Positions 38,501-47,500 of a DNA stretch of 61,033 nucleotides are shown piece after piece (within the stretch, counting starts at the first letter, position 1; every line of letters begins with the position of its first letter). This DNA is from Ophiothrix spiculata (lineage: Eukaryota; Echinodermata; Ophiuroidea; Amphilepidida; Ophiotrichidae), in NCBI GenBank assembly GCA_000969725.1, contig JXSR01S045681.1; one strand, given 5' to 3'. A model generated the notes under the pieces. It ran no database searches. It worked only from the letters and a program-made list of their open reading frames with translations, and was not told where the DNA came from. The position numbers and the translations under genes are program-made.

Positions 38501-41500
38501 GTTTGAGACCAAAGTAAAGGGGAGGGTTTCCCTTTTTCCATTGATACCAAAACTGTGGAATTTGGTGGATGAATAACGTCACAATGACATAGTAAAACAT
38601 GGCCGACCTGAGTATGTTGATTTTCATTGAAATATAAAACAGGGGAAGCTGATTACCTCTTATGATAATTTATTCAAGGCTAAATTTTAGCATTTTCATT
38701 CATTTTTGCCCATTTTTAGAATTTTTCAGTGTTTTTCCTCATTTTTATACAAACATATTCCTCTTTTTTCAAAAGAGGTCTCTCACACCCCTGTATAAAA
38801 ATGGAATTTTTTCAATGGAGAGGATCCCTGCAATCATCAGTCAATGATGGACAGTCAGTTAAAAGTGGGAGAAATGTGTTTCTTTGCACAGTGACTATTT
38901 AAAGATATTTTAAGTATCTCATAATAAAATATCGTTTCTGGCTCTATTTCGCCTTGGTAAAGTTTAAAACTTTTGATACTCCTTTTAGGAAAAGATATTG
39001 TTTTTACCAGCTATGGGTAGGCAATACTCATTTGTGGGTACAATTTTTGTGACCCTTTTTGACAGAATAAAAATCAAAAAATCATGCCTCTAGTTGTCAT
39101 ATACCCCTTCCCCCTTTAACAGTAACAAAATGACACCACTCTAAATTAGGGATTAAACTAACATGTGATGACTCACACCGACAAGGGGGACTTTGCGACG
39201 ATCTGCAGACTGAGATATCATGCTTTGAAGTTGAGAAGTGGTAAAATTTTCATCTGGGGGTGAATTTTAGATTTTGTGATATTATGAATCTTCAAAGTTT
39301 TAAAAATCTTCTTACCAAGCCGTTTTCTATAAAATTGCGAAAAAGATGATTTTATGACAATTTTCTAACACCATGTCAATCTCCTTTTCGCAATTTTGTG
39401 ATCAGAAGAAAAAACATCCTCGAAAACAGGCCGTTTTCTCAGCTCAAATTTTCACTTCTCTGACCGACTGTCCTAGGTATATAATTAAAGATATGTATCT
39501 TGACAATGTCTGTGTCAAATTTGATGATGATTGAGTGCTCCTAAGTACCCGTTGCTTAGGAGATTTTGTGTATAGTTGAATAGTAATCAATAAAATTGAT
39601 GCTTTCACAAACCCAAACTTTAAAGCCTGTTTTCTCCAATTACTATTTTTGAAAAGGGATCAACACGCTCTTACTAAAATAGCCATATCTTCGGAACGGA
39701 TTGTTGTATCGAAATTTTTGAGGTACCAAATTACTTGTGAAACTCAAAGCTTTCACATGATGCCAAAAACTCAATTTTGATGTCGGAACCAAAGTCCCCC
39801 CTTTCGGTGTGAGTCATCACAAATTGTCCCTTACCATCTCATGAATAACAGTTATGTGCTTCCGTAAATGGGAATGGTATTATACCATAATTAATAATAT
39901 TTATTCAAATCACTTGCAATTTACAAACATTTAAAACAATTTACATATGTGTTGTTATAAAACAAGGATTATAATTTCACATGAATATTAACAAAACAAA
40001 TTACAATAACAAAATGCAAGCAATTTAGGAAAAATGAATGGGTTTAGTGAAACCCAAAACACCAAAGTGCTCACTTATCCTGTACGTTTAAAAACAGACA
40101 TTTTTGAAACAAAGTAAATTAAATAACAACATTTGAAACCTATATGAGGGGATGAAAATGAATTAATTATACAATTCTATGAAAAATGACCTACATTCAG
40201 ATTTGAATATAGAAAGATCATGGCTCTCTTTGACATCAGAAGGAAATTCATTCCATAGTCGTGGAAGAGACACAAACAGAGAATTGAAAAAAGAAGAACT
40301 TCTGGCAGTTACATGCAGTAATCTAGAATTATTAATCTTACTCAAGTGCACCATTTGGTCGAAAGATGCAGGCAACAATCCATTCATTAATTTGAACCCA
40401 AACACAAGTCTATGGAATTTGCATGAATCCTCAAATTTCAACAAATCAAGTTTGGAAAGCCTTTTTTCATAACTAGGCCTACATTCGACATCAAATGAAT
40501 TCCTATAAAATACCACCCGAGTAATTTTCCTTTGAACCCTATCCAACCTATCAATGTGATTTCCCTGAAAAGGGGCCCAAACACAAATACAATAAACAAG
40601 ATGTGGTAAAACAAGGGACTTGAAAAGATTCAAAAGGGCAGTTGAAGACATGTTTTTGGTACACCTAATGATAAAACCAGACAACTTAGAGATCTTATTT
40701 GTGACATTGTTGATATGAGTACCAAAAGACAGATCCTTACTGAAAGTCACACCCAATAATTTAAAATCACTAACTTCATCAAGAGTTGCATCACCCATTA
40801 AATAAGAACTACAGAATTTTGGAGAGTCAGACCTAGTCATGTGCATAACAGAACATTTAGAAAGATTTAGAGGAAGCTTGTTGGCCATAGACCACTTAAA
40901 CACATTTTCAATATCCTGTTGAAGAATAGCATGATCACTGACACTATGAATGGGACGTACTATGGAATGATCATCAGCAAATTGAAATAAAGGAGAAGAA
41001 ACCACATTATTTATATCATCAACAAACAAAGAAAATAAAATTGGGCCAAGAACAGAACCCTGCGGTACACCAGAAGTTACCGAACTCCAACCAGACAATG
41101 ATCCTTTGAAAATAACCCTCTGTCTACGCATTAAAAGGAAACTTTGGATCCAACTTAGAAGCAGACCTCTAAAACCCAAAGAATGAAGCTTAGTCACCAA
41201 TAGATTATGGTCAACTCTATCAAAGGCAGAGCTGAAATCTAAAAAGACACCATCAACAAGATTACATGAACGAGCATCAAGAGATTTACTCAAAAGATGG
41301 AAGAATTTTGAAAGCATTTGCTCACAATTTCTACCCTTTCGAAACCCAAATTGGTTATCAGACAAAATATCATTTTCATTAATATAACCAAGAATACGAA
41401 TTGAAACCAACTTTTCCATGACTTTGCCAAGGACACTGGTCAATGAAACTGGCCTATAACTATCAACCTTATCCTTAGGCTTACCAGATCCTTTGTAGAT

Positions 41501-44500
41501 AGGAACCACATTAGCATCTTTCCAAGCAGTAGGCATTGACCTTTGGAAATAAAAACATTAAAAAGATTACATAGAATTGGAGCAAGTTCAAAACAGCATA
41601 CCTTTAAGAAAACAGGAAGAATCTCATCTGGACCAGGTGATTTAGAGGTGTTCAGATTCTGAAGAACCTCAAGGACCTCATTAACAGTAAATGGATCAAA
41701 AGAAATAGGTGTACCACCATGGATAGGAGAGGAATCACCAAGAGAAGTCAGATCAATTGGATCATAAGTGCCATCAAACTTACTAGAAAAATGCTTATTA
41801 AAAGCAGAAGCAATTGTTTCAGTATCATTCACAATACCATCATCAATAGAAAAACAAGAATTATCAGGGCATTTTCTAAAAAATGTTCCCATTTAAGGGA
41901 GCACTAGAATAGAACTCTAGCTATCTCTTGCCAGAAACCTCAAAGTTGGAATGTCATTTCTCAAGTAAGGATCATTTTAGGGTAAATTTCTCACATATTT
42001 TAGCAAAAATTGCTAATCCAGCTGTAAATTGAAGAAATGGGTGAAAAAACCCAACTTTTTATTCAAGTATGAAAGAATGGGAACTTATTTTGGGTGTGTG
42101 CTAGTGTCTATACAGGGGGTCACGTAACTGATAGTTGGGCTGGTAAATAAGAGTCCCCCCTCCCCAGGGTGAGCAAAAACCTAATTTTAGAGTTTTCTTT
42201 TGTAAAACTAGTAAACGTTTACTTTATTCTACATGTTTTTTCTCAAAGTTAACTTGATCAAAACAGAACATTGAATCTATTGGTGAATAGGTGGTTTTTT
42301 TTAATACCTAATTTGTTAGCAAATGGTCATTACGCCATTATGTCATTTGGGGTGCGATTTTCACAATCTTCACTGACCTTACGCGATTTAGGGGTGCAAT
42401 TTGCTATCAACAATTACGCCATTTAGGGTCCAATTTTGAGGTGTTCTGACGAGCATGAGTACCACTTTATTTTTGGAGCGGCCCCCAGGGTAATTTCTAC
42501 AAAATGGTTGAACTGTTCGAGATACATACAGATTTGCATTCTGGTCCCCCAGTTTTGAGGGATTCAAAAATTGCACCTTGACCACCCAGCTGAAGCCAGG
42601 GGCGATGCGTGAATGTGTTATCTAATATGTGTCAGCAGGACTACCCTCGCTAGACGCTCATTGGGCAATTTTTGGAGCCACGATTTCTGCAAAGTGTCAT
42701 CTCCTATATTCATCCTCCTTGATTACATGAAAAACAGATTAGCATTCTGGTCCCCCACTTTTGAGGGATTAAAAAATTGCACCCAGACCACCCAGCCGAA
42801 GCCAGGGGCGATGCGTGTAATGTGTTATCTAAATTGTGTCAGCAGGACTACCCTCGCTAGACGCTCATTGGGCAATCACGCTTCCCCTAGATAAGGACGA
42901 TAAACTTGACACCGGTACCTGTTATTTATCTAGCATAAATGTGTATTTGAATTCTGTGGTGTTTTTTTACACTAAGTACTATCTAACGTTGCATCAGAAG
43001 ATTGGCGTTTGATGACTATATAATATTGGAAGAATATAAATTCTGTGGTGTTTTTAATCTCGCATTGGACCATGAATAGCTTTTCTTTAAAATTAAGGTT
43101 AAAGGTACTTGGAAACTTTGAAAAAGAGATACCATTAGCAAATTAAAATGTCATTTGTTAAAAAAAAATATAATTTCAGTGGTTCAGCTGAAAATAAGAT
43201 AAGCAAAAAAAAAGTATATTAGTATTCATTATTTTTAACCAAACTTTTATGTTTCCAAAAGGTCTGGAGTTTTTATATGCCTGAACTGATATTATCATAT
43301 CAATTTCCATTTTGGTATAATCTTTAAATCTTGGTATTCATAACTTGTGTTAAATCTTAAGTATGATGCTATTTTCAAAACAGGTTCGATTTTCTCTGGA
43401 AACTTTGCTTAAAACGCCATCGGACTCGGAGGTAAACTAGTCACTCTACCCACGTCTTTCCTTCATTCCATCTCATGAGTTTTTCCACACGAAACATGAC
43501 TGATCTTTTTGGTATCTGTATGTTTATGAAATCCTTAGTTTGAGGAAATTGTCAAAACCCAGTTTTTAAAACTGTTTTGATTTTCTCTGGAAGTAGACCC
43601 ATCATGCAGCTATACATGCTTGTTGTATATCATGTCTACCTACTTCAAGATCCTTTTTTTTCCTCACAAACTGTGACCTTGACCTCTGGCATTCATTCTA
43701 CCTACACCAGATTCAATTTAGAGCATTTTCCTGCTGGTTTTTTTTTTTTTTTTTTTGCTGATTGTTTTCCTATTGTTTCCCCCAATTTTGCTGTACTGTG
43801 ACGTTTACTCCAATAAATTGGCATGTGTTTTAATATTGGTTGATCCGGGGGAAGGGGGCACTCATGTATAATGTTGCTGGCATAGCGTGACCACAGTTTT
43901 TCAAAACAGCCCTAAAGGGTGAAGGGTTCTGAAGCCAAAATATACCCTTTTTCCCCTATTTACACCCTAAATCAAGATTTTATCGATACTGTTTTCACAC
44001 TAGGGTTTGAAAAAGTACCTTATTTATTGAAAATTGCCCCAAAATTGCAGTTTTTGATTCCCTAAACAGTGTCACCTGATTCAGCCTTCACTCCTCAAAA
44101 GCAACCCTAATTCACCTTTTTCTTGGTCACGCTATGCCTGCAACATTAAATTTGAGTGCCCCCCCCCCCCCCAGGGGTTGCCAACCATATATATGCCTCA
44201 TCACGCTTGTGAACACTTGGATTCTTGTTTATAGATGCCCGTAACTCTTGCTCAGTCCACTACTCTCCATTGGCGTAGTCAGGGGGGTGCGAAAGGCGGC
44301 ACGCACCCCGGGGGTCTACAAAAAATGGAAAAAAGAATAACAAAAATAATAGGAAAACAACGAAAAAAGGACGCAGTAGTCCTAATTACTGCTAAATGCT
44401 AAATAATACATTTAGCGACCAGTCCAATACAGGCAGGTACCCCTAGTAACCCCTGGATCTGTCTCCGTTTTGGACAAGATTTTTTGCGCACCCTGGGGTC

Positions 44501-47500
44501 CGCAATCCTGGCTACGCATATGCTCTCTGCAGCATAATCAAAAGTGTGCTGAAAGCACAATGCGCACTCATTGCTGGGTCCATGGTAGGGGAGATCAGGG
44601 GAATGGTACTAGTTCTAAGATGCAAGGGTTTAGCCAGGATTTGAAAGTAGGGCGTCCAGGCTGGCTTCAATCTAGACATCGTGACGTCAGCATGATTAAT
44701 ATTCATACTTCACAAAGAAGAAGATGATTAAGTTAGACCAAAATGGCGACCTTCCGGCAAACGAATGAAGACACAACATGATTTAAAGCCCATTGTTAAG
44801 TTCACAAAGTACAATAAATTGATCAGATTTTGTGATGATGATGATTATTGCAGATAAATAACATTTAACTTATAATATTACACAAAAAAATAAATAAAAT
44901 AGCAAGAAATTTCTAAAAGTGTACTTATGTTGTCCTGTGTGGCCTTTCTATATATGATACAAACAAAAAAGTTCTAAAAATGGCTATTAGTTGTGTTCTA
45001 TTTTTTTTAAATATTTATGTTCACCCTTTAGGGCTGTTTTGAAAAACATCAAATTTTGTATGGTAAAACATATTTTTGGATGCCTTATTGGACGGCCTTT
45101 GCCTTTTACAGGGCGTCCATTTTCATGATAAACCGTCCAAATAACGGCTGGAAGCCCCTCTGGCTTAAGCATTCATTTATCTTGTACTTTTTTATTTTAG
45201 CTAGAAACGAGTCGAGGTTTTAATCACATAATAGAATCGTGAATTGCAAGCAGTTCACAATGAAAGCAAGGGAGATGCTCGTCTTGTAAGAGAGGCTGAT
45301 TGCTTATTGCATATTTCAAGATTAATAGAGTATAGTTATAGGCCCCTCGTCTTCATTCATTCGCTTGATGTTCTTCTTGTTCTTTCCTTTCCTCCTGATC
45401 CATATGGGTTCCCTTATTCTTCTTGTTGTTTTCACATTGTACCAATAATTCTAATTCTCCTCCTTTCAATGATGTAGATTGTTTTCCACTACATGGCTGG
45501 TTTATATTCTGTTGATACTTGACTCCTTCTTTATGGCTCTTGTGAATTTCCTGGTTCTTGTCTCCCACATCCAAATAATCATCCAGTTTTCCCTACTTGC
45601 AACTCATACATGGGACTTGGTACACACAACCAACTATGTTTCAATATCCTCATGGTTATCTTCTATTTCACCATATGTGTACCGCCGCGGCAAAAGGGTC
45701 CAGTTGTCGGCTCGTACATGTTGCTCCTTGTAGCATATCTAATGTATGGTATTTGTATACATCAGATATGCTACAATGAGCAACATGTAGGGGTCGACAA
45801 CTGGACCCTTTTGCCGCGGCGGTACACATATTACATCCATGTATTTATTTTATTGACTGTACATTCCACAAATCAATCAATGGTGTTGTTGGACTCTCCA
45901 GCAGCGCATCATGATGCACTTGCTCCACAAATCCATGCATGGCATTGACCGCCGGAGGGGGGGGACATCCAACTTTGGTTTTGGTAGGGGTGTGCAGCCC
46001 GATATCTGATTGACTCTGAAAAGGGGGTCTAGAAAACTGAAGGGACCAAAAAATGACCCTTCAGAACTATTTCTTGGGCAAAATTTTGGCTCTGGAAGCA
46101 AAAATTTGAAATGGGGTCTTGGGAACTAAATTTCAAAAAATGAGGCTATTGAACTGAAAACTTTTGAAAAGGCTTGCGAACTTAAGGTTGAGCTTGAAAT
46201 GGGGGTCTAGGGAGCGGCAGACAAAGCGTGAAAAGGNNNNNNNNNNNNNNNNNNNNNNNNNNNNNNNNNNNNNNNNNNNNNNNNNNNNNNNNNNNNNNNN
46301 NNNNNNNNNNNNNNNNNNNNNNNNNNNNNNNNNNNNNNNNNNNNNNNNNNNNNNNNNNNNNNNNNNNNNNNNNNNNNNNNNNNNNNNNNNGCCGTGACTA
46401 CATTGCAGTAAATTCACCAATACGGTAATTCACCAATACGGCATATGAATTATTTTTTGTAGAACCTTGTCAGCATGTCGGCGCAATTCAAGTTAGATTA
46501 GATTTGACTTTATCACATTCACACACTACAATTTGTTGCAGCAAAAGTTGCAGCACAGAAAATAACACATCGTAGTGTAGTTGCGCCTATCATGAACAGT
46601 CTTAAAGGTGCAATTCATGATTCTGATATGATAAAAACCTTTCAAGGGTTCCGAAAGTGACCTTATGTGAGACCAAAAGTTGGCGAAAATGATTAAATGA
46701 TGCTCTATCTTAGGCCATAAATTTACAATATCTGCTTGAACAGATACCCTATCTGATGGGACCATAAAAGATGACCTTGAGGATGGAAAGTGGATCATGA
46801 ATTGACCCTTAAAGACCCATTTATAGCTTGTGGGCTTATGTACATTTCAACAGATTAAACACGATACAGTAAATGTAAATATTTTCGTGCATGCCTCATT
46901 TTTAATTATTTTGCACGTTTTGATTTTTTGTGGTATTATTCATACCACTTTGCGATAGGTTTATTTTCATACTAGAAGCATTTAGTGCAAATAACTTGAA
47001 AATAAACATAGTGTGAAAAATACCACCTATACAGTTATGTTTTTTGTTTTTGTTTTTTTCCAATGTAGACATTAGAGACATGGAAGGGAGAAGAAATCCA
47101 AGTTGTTGCCGCCATCAAGGAGCCGACGGTTACCTTAATTGGGCCTCCAGAGGAGCAGATACCTGCAACGGCCTCAAATGCCACAGTGCCATTAGGAGCC
47201 CTTGTCCAGGTAGGTCTATTTACAAGTGTGGCCCCATCAACTTTGTGTTATGAAATGTCCTTAAATTGTATATTTCCCGTACTTATGATATATTTCATGT
47301 ACACTGTGTAAATTACGTGCATTTTGAATAATGATATTCAAATACTCTATGCAGGGCCTCCTTGGAAATCAGTGTTTGTCATTGAAGGGGCTACCCTGTC
47401 TAAAGAAAGATTAAATAAACTAAATAAACAAGGAGTTGATGGTTCCCTTTACAGATACCTTCCAACTGTTTCAAATGGAAAAGCCACACAGTTGGTCGTA

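Noticed and set aside
45479..45948. Overlapping frames suggesting a membrane protein
   Set aside because: They run over the long palindrome at 45674-45830 and have no family motif; hydrophobicity reflects T-rich sequence.
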